Assembly (NCBI RefSeq): GCF_900086585.1
Contig: NZ_FLKM01000009.1
Coordinates: 682,001 to 746,000, forward strand
Length of the DNA: 64,000 nt
Direction of reading: 5' to 3'
Source of the DNA: Emergencia timonensis
GTDB taxonomy: Bacteria > Bacillota > Clostridia > Peptostreptococcales > Anaerovoracaceae
The notes below the pieces were generated by a model, which was not told where the DNA came from, did no database searches, and was given only the letters and a program-made list of their open reading frames with translations. The position numbers and the translations under genes are program-made. This document shows positions 50,081 to 58,711 of this stretch, piece by piece. Numbering within the stretch: the first letter of the stretch is position 1; each line of letters starts with the position of its first letter.

Positions 50081-51613
50081 ATGGATTATATTTTATACAA
50101 TGGAAACTTTATATCCATGGAGGGGGAAAAAGCGCGTTATGGAGCCGTTGCTGTCTGCGGGGACAAGATCGTTCATACTTATGGAGACAGGGATCAGTTT
50201 CCAAAGCGCTGCTTCGGCGCCAAAATGATCGATTTGGCAGGCAGAACAGTTCTGCCCGGCTTTATCGACAGCAATATTCATATGGTGCAGAGCGGACTTC
50301 TGCAGTACTGCATCAAAATCAACGCCGAGACAAAAGAAGAATTTCTGCAGCTTTTAAAGGCAAGGGCTTTGGCGTTTGAAGACGGGGAGTTGGTGTGGTG
50401 CATCGGCTACAACGAAGAGACCATCGACGTTAACCGCTGGGATCTGGATAAGGTTTCTTCCAGCCACCCCATCGTGGTCAGCAGGACGGAGTTTCATAAA
50501 ACCGTAGTCAACACCACCGCCTATAACATGCTGCAGATTCCCAGAAGCGTATCAGGCGTTATCAGGGATGAAAAGGGAATGCCTACCGGTGTCCTGCGTG
50601 GAGAGGCCAGCGGCTTTGCCAGAAGAAAGCTGTACACCAACTTTGTCAGCGACGATCTGCGGCGGAAAGCGGTCCGTGATATGGAAAGAGAAGCCTTTCG
50701 TTATGGTATCACCACGGTGAACGCCATGGAAGGCGGGGCCTTTTTCTCAGGACGTGACATCGATATTGTCGACGACTATGCCAAAAACAGCGCTCTAAGC
50801 ATATTGCTCTTTCCTCAGACGATGGATGTGGCAAGAATGATAGAGATGGGCCTTTCGCGAATTGGCGGAAATATCTATCTGGACGGCTCCATCGGCTCTA
50901 AAAATGCGGCCTTGGCCGGGAATTATAGAGGCTGCAATCACAACGGCACCTTGTACTATTCACAGGACGACGTCAATCAATTTGTTTTAGAAGCCCATGC
51001 GGCAGGCCTGCAGATCGCACTTTCGTGTATCGGACCGAGAGCCATAGACCAGGCGCTGACTGCCTTTTCGTCGGCCTTTGAAGCTGTAGGCGCAGGAAAT
51101 CACAGGCACAGGCTGGAACTCTTTGTGCTGCCGACTTCGGATCAGATAGAAAATGCCATCGCCTTGGGTTTAATCTTGTCTATGCGGCCCAATTATGACG
51201 CTCTCTGGGGCGGCAGTCAGGGGATGTATGCAGCGAACATGGGCAGCGGATGGCAGTCCTGCAATCCTGTCGGACAGGTCATCAAGCAGGGCGGCATCGT
51301 CTGCGGCGGCTCTGAATACAGTGTCACACCGCTGAATCCGTTGACGTCCATCAGATCCTGCCTGCTGCACAGCCAAGAAACACAACGGATTTCTCTCTAC
51401 GAAGCGTTTAAGACTTATACGGTCAATGGCGCTTATGCCAACTTTGCAGAGACTTCCATCGGACAGATTCGGGAAGGCTTTCAGGCAGACCTTGTGGTGC
51501 TGGATGAGGACCCTTTTGCTGTCAGCCCACAGGATTTAGACAGCATCGGCATCACTATGACCATGAAGAATGGACAAATCGTCTATTCTAAGGGGGAAGC
51601 AGAATGGAAATAA
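50081..51613 (+). CDS. YtcJ-like amidohydrolase, paralogue 3 (metal site lost)
   Basis: A 510-residue paralogue of the same family with an intact frame. HxH is NIH (DSNIHM, about residues 62-67), the Lys position is Asn (GNIYLDGS, about 264), the third-strand His is Ser (SCIGPRA, about 315), the next His is missing (ELFVLP, about 346) and the final Asp is Glu (GSEYSV, about 411). Family structure elsewhere is kept (DGSIGSKNAAL, IGQIREGFQADLVVLDEDP). It is therefore very likely not a metal-dependent hydrolase and may be a regulatory or structural partner of paralogues 1 and 2. It overlaps the BTAD gene by ten bases. Confidence 0.87.
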   Translation: MDYILYNGNFISMEGEKARYGAVAVCGDKIVHTYGDRDQFPKRCFGAKMIDLAGRTVLPGFIDSNIHMVQSGLLQYCIKINAETKEEFLQLLKARALAFEDGELVWCIGYNEETIDVNRWDLDKVSSSHPIVVSRTEFHKTVVNTTAYNMLQIPRSVSGVIRDEKGMPTGVLRGEASGFARRKLYTNFVSDDLRRKAVRDMEREAFRYGITTVNAMEGGAFFSGRDIDIVDDYAKNSALSILLFPQTMDVARMIEMGLSRIGGNIYLDGSIGSKNAALAGNYRGCNHNGTLYYSQDDVNQFVLEAHAAGLQIALSCIGPRAIDQALTAFSSAFEAVGAGNHRHRLELFVLPTSDQIENAIALGLILSMRPNYDALWGGSQGMYAANMGSGWQSCNPVGQVIKQGGIVCGGSEYSVTPLNPLTSIRSCLLHSQETQRISLYEAFKTYTVNGAYANFAETSIGQIREGFQADLVVLDEDPFAVSPQDLDSIGITMTMKNGQIVYSKGEAEWK

Positions 51614-52767
51614 AGATTTACCTGCTTCAGAGGCCACATATAGAAATAGATGGCAAAGAGGCGTTTACAAAATTGAATAACAAGGCTTTCGCCATGGTAC
51701 TCTATTTGGCCTCAAAGCAGGGACAGGCTGTTTCTAAAGAAGTGCTCAGCGAGATCTTCTGGCCGCAGCAGCAGGAGGAAAATGCCCGCTCTAATCTGAG
51801 GCAGAATCTATCCTACATCAAAAAAATCTGCACGGAGGAGCTTGCCAACCTTTGTACGGAAGAGGTGTCCATCATATCCTCAGAGCGAAACGTCTGCGGC
51901 CTCAACGAAAATTTGGATATCAAGGTGGACCTGATTGAATTTTGGGCTAACCTGAGGGCGGGTTACAGAGCGGATGACTTGGAGACAAAAACGTCTCTTC
52001 TGCAGTCTGCGGCAGATGCTTATCAAGGCAGCGTTTTAGGAGGCGTCTATGTCAGAGGGAGCGCCGCTTTTGAGGAATGGCTCATGTTTGAGAGAGAGGC
52101 TGTAAACCAAAATCTGGTAAGAGTCTGCAAGGATCTGGCCGCAATCTATCAGAAAAAAGATCTGACGGAAAAGGCCATAACCTGCCTAAAAAAACTGCTG
52201 CAGATGGACCCCCTTTTGGAAGAAGTGCATCTGGAATTGATGAAGCTTTACTATCAGAACAAGGAGAGAGCAAAGGCCATCTGCCAGTACAAAGAGTGTG
52301 TAAGAATACTGGGGGAAGAACTGAACATCAGTCCGATGGAAGAGACGAGAGCTTTCTACCAGAAAATTTCAGAAGAGGCATCAGAGTTGATTTTCCAGCA
52401 GACTGCCTTAGAGGACCAGAAACAGAGCCGCCTTCTTCTCCTTCCATCGTCGTCTCCGGCGCCTATGGAATATGAAGGAATCTACGCACTGCTGGAATCT
52501 GTAGTAGAGGACGGCAGTCTGGTTCCCGACTACTTGAAGCGGGGCCTTGCCATTTTGTTTCCGCAGTACTCTGACAAGCTGGACGGACAGAACCTGCCGG
52601 AAATCTACCTGTTTTATACGATCAAGAAACTATTGGAGTATCTAGGTGAAAAAGGAAAACTGACCATTCAAGCCGAAGATGCGGAATGCCTGGACAGCAA
52701 GACAAAACAGCTTATCACCTATTTGTCGAATCATTTGGATCATCCAAATATCGAAATAATCTTTTAA
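51604..52767 (+). CDS. BTAD-domain (SARP-like) transcriptional regulator
   Basis: A 387-residue regulator: an N-terminal OmpR-like winged helix (about residues 5-95, with NNKAFAMVLYLASKQGQAVSKE and LRQNLSYIKK), then a bacterial transcriptional activation domain with TPR-like helices (about 110-260; DLAAIYQKKDLTEKAITCLKKLL). The C-terminal 120 residues have no recognised domain. The BTAD-SARP arrangement is best known in Actinobacteria. It is translationally coupled to amidohydrolase 3 and precedes the permease by 18 bases, so it probably controls this cluster. Confidence 0.88.
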   Translation: MEIKIYLLQRPHIEIDGKEAFTKLNNKAFAMVLYLASKQGQAVSKEVLSEIFWPQQQEENARSNLRQNLSYIKKICTEELANLCTEEVSIISSERNVCGLNENLDIKVDLIEFWANLRAGYRADDLETKTSLLQSAADAYQGSVLGGVYVRGSAAFEEWLMFEREAVNQNLVRVCKDLAAIYQKKDLTEKAITCLKKLLQMDPLLEEVHLELMKLYYQNKERAKAICQYKECVRILGEELNISPMEETRAFYQKISEEASELIFQQTALEDQKQSRLLLLPSSSPAPMEYEGIYALLESVVEDGSLVPDYLKRGLAILFPQYSDKLDGQNLPEIYLFYTIKKLLEYLGEKGKLTIQAEDAECLDSKTKQLITYLSNHLDHPNIEIIF

Positions 52768-52785
52768 ACAGTTTAGGAGGAAAAT

Positions 52786-54123
52786 ATGTCTAATAAACAA
52801 GAAACAAACACGGGACTGCGAAAAGAACTGGGCTTGTTCCACAGCGTATCTATCGTTGGCGGAATTATGATTGGCTCCGGTATCTTCTATGTAAGTACCT
52901 ACGTACTTTCGAGATCAGGGCTGTCAGCCGGATTTGCCGTCCTGGCATGGGTCATCGCAGGGCTGATGTCTCTGATGGCAGCGTTATGCTATGCAGAGCT
53001 TGGTACTTCCATGCCGCAGGCGGGCGGTACATACAACTATATCTCCAAAGCCTATGGACCGGGAATAGGATTTTCCATGGGCATTACGGACTTTTTTATA
53101 TCACAGTCAGGTTCTATCAGTGCTCTTGCAGTTGGATTTTCAACGTATTTCAGCATTTTGGTGCCGCTGACGGAGTGGCAGATCAAAGCCATGGCTATCG
53201 CAATTATCGTAGCGTTATCACTGATTAACATGGCTGGTGTCAAAAAGGGCGGCAACGTGCAGGGAATCTTCATGATTGCCAAGCTGGTGCCAATCGCAAT
53301 TATCATCGCCTGTGGTTTCATCATGGGTAAGATGAACAATCCGATGGATATCGTTCCTGGACAGGGCCTAAACCCGCTGAGTGCTTTTGCGCTGGCCATC
53401 GTAGCGGCGCTGTGGGCTTATGACGGGTGGAGCTCCGTATACATCGTATCAGAAGAGTTGAAAAACCCGAAAAAAGACCTGCCGAAAGCTGTAACCATTG
53501 GCGTATTAGGCGTTACCCTGGTCTACGTACTATTTAACTTCGCCCTGCTGAAAGTGCTGCCGATTGACGAAATCGTAGCGACAGAAGCCCCTGGAACGAT
53601 GGCGGCAGAAGCCCTCTTCGGAAGACCAGGCGCCGTATTAGTTACAGTAGGCGCGCTGATTGCGATTTTCGGCTCCTGCAACGGTTGTATTCTAGCCTAT
53701 CCGAGAGAATACTTCGCCATGGCCAGAGACAAGAGATTCTTTAAAGTCTTCGCAAAGATCAACCCTAAGACTGGCACGCCAGTTAACGCGCAGATTGCCA
53801 CAATGATCGTATCCTCGCTGCTGATTCTCTTTGGAACCTTTGAACAGCTGACTGCGCTGGTTGCATTCTGCGCCTGGATTTATTATACACTGGGTGTATC
53901 GTCTGTATATGTGTTCAGAAAGAAATATCCTGACATGGAGAGACCGTATAAGGTGTGGGGATATCCGGTGCTGCCGGCAGTGACCATTTTGCTTTCTCTC
54001 GTAGTGTTGGTCACGACCCTTTGGGAAGATCCGATGAATTCTGTAATCGGTGTCGTCATTCCGATTGCAGGCTACATTCTGTATCACGTTTACTTCAAGA
54101 AACAGGCGGAAAAAGAAGCCTAA
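52786..54123 (+). CDS. APC-family amino acid permease (LAT-like)
   Basis: A 445-residue permease with 12 hydrophobic segments. The amino-acid-binding first helix motif GGIMIGSGIFYVS (about residues 25-37) is intact, as are YAELGTSMPQAGGTYNYI and WAYDGWSSVYIVSEELKNPKKDLPKA. It resembles LAT/YfnA-type transporters that import or exchange amino acids. TTTAGGAGG precedes the ATG. As the last gene of the amidohydrolase cluster it suggests that the substrate is an N-acylated or cyclised amino acid, or that it exports the released amino acid. Confidence 0.92.
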   Translation: MSNKQETNTGLRKELGLFHSVSIVGGIMIGSGIFYVSTYVLSRSGLSAGFAVLAWVIAGLMSLMAALCYAELGTSMPQAGGTYNYISKAYGPGIGFSMGITDFFISQSGSISALAVGFSTYFSILVPLTEWQIKAMAIAIIVALSLINMAGVKKGGNVQGIFMIAKLVPIAIIIACGFIMGKMNNPMDIVPGQGLNPLSAFALAIVAALWAYDGWSSVYIVSEELKNPKKDLPKAVTIGVLGVTLVYVLFNFALLKVLPIDEIVATEAPGTMAAEALFGRPGAVLVTVGALIAIFGSCNGCILAYPREYFAMARDKRFFKVFAKINPKTGTPVNAQIATMIVSSLLILFGTFEQLTALVAFCAWIYYTLGVSSVYVFRKKYPDMERPYKVWGYPVLPAVTILLSLVVLVTTLWEDPMNSVIGVVIPIAGYILYHVYFKKQAEKEA

Positions 54124-54198
54124 TCCTACCTCTTGACAATGGCTGGTGTTGATGTTAGACTGATTTTGTCCATCGGAGATGGCTAATCATCGCAAGTA

Positions 54199-54246
54199 TG
54201 AAGCCGGATAAGATGCTGGGTGCGCCCAGGATTTTATTCGGCTTTT
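54199..54246 (+). terminator. Terminator of the amidohydrolase-permease operon
   Basis: A long stem, AAGCCGGATAAGAT then CTGGG against CCCAG then GATTTTATTCGGCTT (about 20 pairs with small bulges, loop TGCG), followed by TTTCT. Confidence 0.85.
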
Positions 54247-54289
54247 CTGTTGAAAAAAGAAAGGATGTATACCTGTGCAACAATCTGAA

Positions 54290-54480
54290 CTTCCCTTCTG
54301 GTGATCCTGGCTGATCGTCAATTCCCTTTGGCATCGTCCCATCTTCTTTATGCAGGCCATGTCGGCCTTCGTCGCGCAGAATGTGGGAGCAAAAGAAATG
54401 AGCAGGGCGGGGAAGGCGCTGGGTTTTGGCATCTTTCCACGGCGACATGATGGCCTCCTGGTTTACTTTAGAATGCAGCC
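54290..54480 (+). pseudogene. MATE-transporter remnant
   Basis: One frame from about 54333 to 54440 encodes RPIFFMQAMSAFVAQNVGA followed by KEMSRAGKALGFGI, the second-repeat signature of MATE antiporters. It has no start codon, the frame breaks on both sides and no other MATE segments are present. The gene at 8074 shows what an intact copy looks like. Confidence 0.65.
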
Positions 54481-54568
54481 AAAACTGCAGTTCGAAGTGC
54501 TGTAAGTGCAGGACAACATTCATTGACCCTCGAATGGTTTTATGGTATGATGACATAAGGAGGGCGGA

Positions 54569-54700
54569 ATGATGTTTAGAAAAGATAAAAAAGAATTTAC
54601 AAAATTCGTATGTATCCTGTGCGGTTTAGTATTTAGCTTTGCTGCGATTATCCCTGTGACAATCTATCTTGTCAGCAAACGAAAAGAGGGATATAGATGA
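54569..54700 (+). CDS. 43-residue single-helix membrane protein
   Basis: A tiny gene with a strong AAGGAGG eight or so bases upstream. The product has a basic N-terminus (MMFRKDKKEF), one hydrophobic helix (about residues 11-36) and a basic tail (SKRKEGYR). Its TGA overlaps the ATG of the Hpt gene by four bases, so the two are translationally coupled. I do not recognise the family. It may anchor or modulate the Hpt protein at the membrane. Confidence 0.75.
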   Translation: MMFRKDKKEFTKFVCILCGLVFSFAAIIPVTIYLVSKRKEGYR

Positions 54701-55047
54701 GCGACTACTTAGATAAATTAAGTGCCAACGGAGTCGACGTATCTGGCACCATGGAAAGATTTATGAATAACGAGGATTTGTACAAACGGATACTCAAGAA
54801 ATTTACATCGGATACCAGCTTTGCCGATGCTGTCAGAGCGAGAGAAGAAGGAAACGATGAAGAAACGCAGATGCATATCCACACCCTGAAGGGTGTTTCT
54901 GCCAATCTGGGTTTGACGCCGATTTTTGCCATTACTGACGAGATGATGCAGCATTTTCGCAGCGGCGCGCCTCAGGCAGCTTATGATCTCTTCGGCCCAT
55001 TGGAAGAGAAGTATCTGCAGTTGATGCATTTGATAGAGGAAATCTGA
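54697..55047 (+). CDS. Stand-alone Hpt (histidine phosphotransfer) protein
   Basis: A 116-residue four-helix Hpt domain. The phospho-acceptor is His62 in HIHTLKGVSANLG (the HTLKGxxxNLG motif is intact). Such proteins carry phosphate between a hybrid histidine kinase and a response regulator, yet no kinase or regulator gene is in this window. It is coupled to the micro-protein upstream. No terminator directly follows; the next one is at 55190. Confidence 0.9.
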   Translation: MSDYLDKLSANGVDVSGTMERFMNNEDLYKRILKKFTSDTSFADAVRAREEGNDEETQMHIHTLKGVSANLGLTPIFAITDEMMQHFRSGAPQAAYDLFGPLEEKYLQLMHLIEEI

Positions 55048-55113
55048 ATAGTTAAAAAATTGGTATTCTGACTAGAAAAAATAATAAAATTGTTGTGCAT
55101 ATACTAAAATTGC

Positions 55114-55142
55114 TTGACTTTTTTGAATAGTATTACTAAAAT
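55114..55142 (+). promoter_or_regulatory. Sigma-70 promoter of a candidate small RNA
   Basis: TTGACT (55114-55119), 17 bases, TAAAAT (55137-55142). No gene lies between it and the terminator at 55190-55230. Confidence 0.7.
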
Positions 55143-55148
55143 AATCAC

Positions 55149-55230
55149 GAAAGAAAGCAATGAGAACGGTTTATGAAATAAGTCATCAGAAAAACAGACA
55201 AAATGTAAGGGAATTTTGTCTGTTTTTTTG
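55149..55230 (+). ncRNA. Candidate small RNA of about 80 nt
   Basis: Bounded by the promoter at 55114 and a perfect terminator stem (ACAGACAAAAT/ATTTTGTCTGT, then seven T residues). It contains no open reading frame with a ribosome site. It could also be a leader upstream of the ptb operon, but that operon has its own consensus promoter at 55304. Confidence 0.5.
55188..55230 (+). terminator. Rho-independent terminator upstream of ptb
   Basis: Stem AACAGACAAAAT/ATTTTGTCTGTT with an eight-base loop (GTAAGGGA), then a T-run. Confidence 0.88.
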
Positions 55231-55303
55231 TTATGGGTCCAGGGAGAGGCGGACAGCACAAAGAAGGGCATCAAACAAAAAGTTATAAAACCTAAAAAAT
55301 AAT

Positions 55304-55332
55304 TTGACATTGATCATAGGATTCGTTAAAAT
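55304..55332 (+). promoter_or_regulatory. Consensus promoter of the ptb-buk operon
   Basis: TTGACA (55304-55309), 17 bases, TAAAAT (55327-55332). Leader of about 60 bases to the ptb ATG. Confidence 0.85.
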
Positions 55333-55400
55333 AAATAGTATAATGGAAATAATGACAGATGAAGCAAAGGTTCGCATTGTTTTACAAAAGGAGATAAAGA

Positions 55401-56303
55401 ATGGCTTATAGCAAATTTAGTGAAATGGTTGAAAAATGTAAGGAAAATCCGCATACAAAGACCGTCGCTGTCGCCGGTGCAGCAGATGAACACGTATTGT
55501 GTGCGATTATAGAAGCAGAGAAAATAAATCTTGTAAAGCCGATTTTGATCGGAAACGTGGCGGAAATTGAAACTGTACTCAGAAAGTTAGGCGAAGTTCC
55601 GAAGGATTATAAGATCATCAACGCCGAAACTGCGGCTGACTGCGGAATAGAAGCCGTTGAGCTGATAAAAAAGGGCGAGGCGGAATTCATTATGAAGGGG
55701 ATGGTAGATACCAAGGACGTATTGAAACCTCTGGTCAAGAAAGAAAACGGTCTCCATACGGGCAGAGCGATGTGCGTATTCGCATATACCGAAGTACCGC
55801 AGATGAACAAATTGCTGGCCGTCTCCGATGGCGGTATGATTCCTTACCCTACCTTGGAGCAGAAACAGGACATCATATTGAACTGTGTGGAAGTTCTGCA
55901 TAAATTGGGCGTCGAAAATCCATCTGTCGCAGTTTTGGCCGCCGTAGAGAAGGTAAATCCGAAAATGGTGGAAACTACCGACGCGGTTGCTCTGGTTGAG
56001 ATGAATAAGAACGGTGAGATTCCGGGGTGCGATGTTGTTGGACCGATTTCCTTTGACATTGCCATGAGCAAGGAAATCGCTGCCGTCAAGAAATACGATT
56101 GTCCTTACTGCGGCGAATTTGATATGTTCCTGACACCTACGATTGCGGCGGGCAACATGATGCACAAGGCCATGGTCCTGTGCGGCGGCTCTAAGATGGC
56201 CGGCGTAGTAATCGGGGCAAAAGTGCCCGTTGTATTGACTTCGAGAAGCGCATCTACAGAAGAAAAATTTGTTTCTCTGGCGCTGGCTTCTTTGATTTCG
56301 TAA
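55401..56303 (+). CDS. ptb: Phosphate butyryltransferase
   Basis: A 300-residue enzyme of the phosphate acetyl/butyryltransferase family that converts butyryl-CoA and phosphate to butyryl-phosphate. Signatures are KKGEAEFIMKGMVDTKDVLKP, GLHTGRAMCVFAYTEVP, VSDGGMIPYPTLEQK and a C-terminal FLTPTIAAGNMMHKA with GVVIGAKVPVVLTSRS. Length and its partnership with butyrate kinase distinguish it from phosphotransacetylase. AAAGGAG precedes the ATG. The product is passed to Buk for ATP formation. Confidence 0.94.
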   Translation: MAYSKFSEMVEKCKENPHTKTVAVAGAADEHVLCAIIEAEKINLVKPILIGNVAEIETVLRKLGEVPKDYKIINAETAADCGIEAVELIKKGEAEFIMKGMVDTKDVLKPLVKKENGLHTGRAMCVFAYTEVPQMNKLLAVSDGGMIPYPTLEQKQDIILNCVEVLHKLGVENPSVAVLAAVEKVNPKMVETTDAVALVEMNKNGEIPGCDVVGPISFDIAMSKEIAAVKKYDCPYCGEFDMFLTPTIAAGNMMHKAMVLCGGSKMAGVVIGAKVPVVLTSRSASTEEKFVSLALASLIS

Positions 56304-56336
56304 ATCTGATTGAGCACTAAGAAAGGAGAAACACCG

Positions 56337-57422
56337 ATGGACTATAGAATATTGGTCATCAATCCAGGGTCCACCTCCACGAAGGTCGCCGTTTATCTGG
56401 AGAGGGATCAGCAGTGGGTAGAGAGCATTTCCCATACACAGGAAGAGCTGGCCCCTTTTGCTGATATCTATTCACAGATGGACTTCAGAGCAGATCTGGT
56501 GAAAGAATGCTGTGAAGAACACGGCGAACGGATTGAAGACTTTGACGCTGTCGTAGGCCGAGGCGGTCTTCTGCCGCCAGTTCACACCGGCGCGTATGAG
56601 GTGAACAAATATATGCTGGACTGTCTGAAATATAGACCTCAACTGCACCATGCCTCTAACCTGGGCGCACCCATCGCTTACAGAATTGCGCAGAAGGCCA
56701 ACTGCAAGGCCTATATCTACGATGCGGTGGCAGTAGATGAGATGGAAGAAATTTACAGAATAACCGGTATCAAAGATATATTCAGAATCGGCAGAGGCCA
56801 TAATCTGAATATGAGGGCTGCAGTATTGAACCTCTGCGAGCAGAAAGTCATTGACTACAAAGATCACAACATCCTCAGCGTTCATTTGGGCGGCGGCATT
56901 TCCGTCGGACTCTTCGCACACGGCAGGCTGGTGGACATGATTTCTGATGACGAAGGACCATTTTCACCGGAAAGAGCCGGTGGACTTCCAGGCTACAGCC
57001 TGATAGATTACTGCTACGACGTATATGAAAATAAAGACGACATGATGAAACAGATGCAGAGAAAAGGCGGTCTGGTTTCTCACTTTGGCACTGCAGATTC
57101 CAGAGAGGTAGAGAGGCTGGTCTTAGCAGGAGATGAGCATGCGAAGCTGGTTTACGACGCGATGGCTCTGAATATTGCAAAGAATATTGCGAAACTGTCT
57201 GTCGACGTGAATGGAAAAATTGACTATATTGTTCTCACCGGCGGTATTGCGTATTCAAGCTATATCACAAAAGCCGTCAAAGAACGAGTCGAATTTATTG
57301 CACCAGTAGAAGTCATTCCTGGCGAAAAGGAAATGGATTCCCTGGCAAACGGAGCATTACGTGTTCTTACTGGCTTAGAAACAGCCAGAATTTTAGTAGA
57401 AGAGGAGTATTCCAATGTCTAA
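56337..57422 (+). CDS. buk: Butyrate kinase
   Basis: A 361-residue ASKHA-fold kinase making butyrate and ATP from butyryl-phosphate and ADP. Motifs are ILVINPGSTSTKVAVY (phosphate 1 loop), VGRGGLLPPVHTGAYEVN, SVHLGGGISVGLFAHGRLVDM and LTGGIAYSSYI. The start is the ATG at 56337 behind AAAGGAG, which matches the family N-terminus. It follows ptb and overlaps the MFS gene by eight bases. Branched-chain acyl-phosphates are also accepted by some members, relevant to amino-acid fermenters. Confidence 0.95.
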   Translation: MDYRILVINPGSTSTKVAVYLERDQQWVESISHTQEELAPFADIYSQMDFRADLVKECCEEHGERIEDFDAVVGRGGLLPPVHTGAYEVNKYMLDCLKYRPQLHHASNLGAPIAYRIAQKANCKAYIYDAVAVDEMEEIYRITGIKDIFRIGRGHNLNMRAAVLNLCEQKVIDYKDHNILSVHLGGGISVGLFAHGRLVDMISDDEGPFSPERAGGLPGYSLIDYCYDVYENKDDMMKQMQRKGGLVSHFGTADSREVERLVLAGDEHAKLVYDAMALNIAKNIAKLSVDVNGKIDYIVLTGGIAYSSYITKAVKERVEFIAPVEVIPGEKEMDSLANGALRVLTGLETARILVEEEYSNV

Positions 57423-58620
57423 TAACAAGAGATGGCTGTACCTGGGCGTAGGTACAATCTTACTGATTTTCTGTGGGTTGATTTACGGATGGTCTCTGTT
57501 TAAGGAACCATTTGGTCAAGTCTATCCTGACTGGTCTTTGTCCCAGTTATCCATGACGTTCACGATTTCTATGGTATTTTTCTGTTTAGGCGGATTCGTA
57601 GCAGGTAAATTATCGGCGAAATTAAAACCGAAATACATCATTATGATATCGGGCCTTCTGCTTCTGATAGGCTTTTTCGGTGTGTCCCGTTTGAATCCTG
57701 AAAATTCCGCTTCCAGCCTGACCATGCTCTATGTCTGCTATGGCGTTCTAGGCGGTACGGGCGTAGGCTTCAGCTACAACAGCGTTATTTCGACGATGAA
57801 CAAGTGGTTTCCTGACAAGCCGGGTCTCGCATCTGGCATCATGATGATGGGGTTCGGCCTGGGCGCTCTGATTCTGGGCAGCGTGGCTACCAGCTTAGTT
57901 GCGAGCAAAGGAGTATTTACCACCTTTATGATTCTGGGCATTATCATCTTTGTTGTCCTGGTAGTCGGTTCTCTGTTTATAAAGAATCCGGAGGCGCCAA
58001 AGGGTGAAGGCGGGGCGGCTCCCGCGCTGGAAGGGATGACGACAGGCGAAATGCTGAAGACATCTTCTTTCTGGATTTTTATCATCTGGTGTATTATAGC
58101 CAACTCTGCCGGTCTGATGGTCATCAACAGTGCGGCGTCTATCGCAATCGCTTTTGGCGCACCGGCTATCGTAGGTATGGTGGTTTCCGTATTTAACGGG
58201 GCAGGGCGCGTTATCATCGGCGGTGTCTTTGACAAACTGGGAAGAAAAAATACCATGCTGATTAACATGGTCGTCATGGCTGTGGCCGGCGTATCTCTGT
58301 TTTTCGGAGCAAAGACTTCTGCGATGATATTGATCTTACTGGGCCTTCTGTGCATGGGTATTTCCTACGGCGGAAATCCAACGATTTCTTCTGCCTTTAT
58401 CAATCGGGAATACGGACCGAAGCATTTCCCTGTAAATTTCAGCTTAGGAAATTTCTCTTTGATTCCGGCGGCAATCCTGGGACCGATGATTTCCAGCAAG
58501 CTGGTTGAGAGCGCAGGCGGAAAATATGACACCACATTTCTGGCCATCATCATCTGTGCGGCAGGCGCCTTCGTGCTTTGGATCGTACTCAATGGTGCAT
58601 GCGGTAAGGATAAGAAATAG
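57415..58620 (+). CDS. MFS transporter, OFA (oxalate/formate antiporter-like) family
   Basis: A 401-residue major facilitator protein with 12 hydrophobic segments. OFA-type features are IYGWSLFKEPFGQVYPDWSLSQLSMTFTISM near the N-terminus (read as the first helix pair), GGTGVGFSYNSVISTMNKWFPDKPGLASGIMMMGFG, and NGAGRVIIGGVFDKLGRKNTM in the second half. The overlap with buk suggests a carboxylate substrate, for example butyrate export or acid exchange, but this is inference. A hairpin (ACATGCTGGAC/GTCCGGCATGT, 58640-58683) follows without a T-run. Confidence 0.9.
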   Translation: MSNNKRWLYLGVGTILLIFCGLIYGWSLFKEPFGQVYPDWSLSQLSMTFTISMVFFCLGGFVAGKLSAKLKPKYIIMISGLLLLIGFFGVSRLNPENSASSLTMLYVCYGVLGGTGVGFSYNSVISTMNKWFPDKPGLASGIMMMGFGLGALILGSVATSLVASKGVFTTFMILGIIIFVVLVVGSLFIKNPEAPKGEGGAAPALEGMTTGEMLKTSSFWIFIIWCIIANSAGLMVINSAASIAIAFGAPAIVGMVVSVFNGAGRVIIGGVFDKLGRKNTMLINMVVMAVAGVSLFFGAKTSAMILILLGLLCMGISYGGNPTISSAFINREYGPKHFPVNFSLGNFSLIPAAILGPMISSKLVESAGGKYDTTFLAIIICAAGAFVLWIVLNGACGKDKK

Positions 58621-58639
58621 AATCATATATAAGAAATAG

Positions 58640-58683
58640 ACATGCTGGACTGACGAGTGGCGAGAACGAGTTGGTCCGGCATG
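58640..58683 (+). other. Hairpin between the MFS and hydrolase genes
   Basis: ACATGCTGGAC pairs with GTCCGGCATGT (one G-T pair). No T-run follows, so it may be a weak terminator or an mRNA-stabilising stem. Confidence 0.5.
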
Positions 58684-58711
58684 TTCTGCATTTAGCAAAG
58701 GGGTGATTTCA

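Noticed and set aside
58640..58683. Possible terminator after the MFS gene
   Set aside because: The stem is good but no T-run follows, so I list it only as a hairpin.
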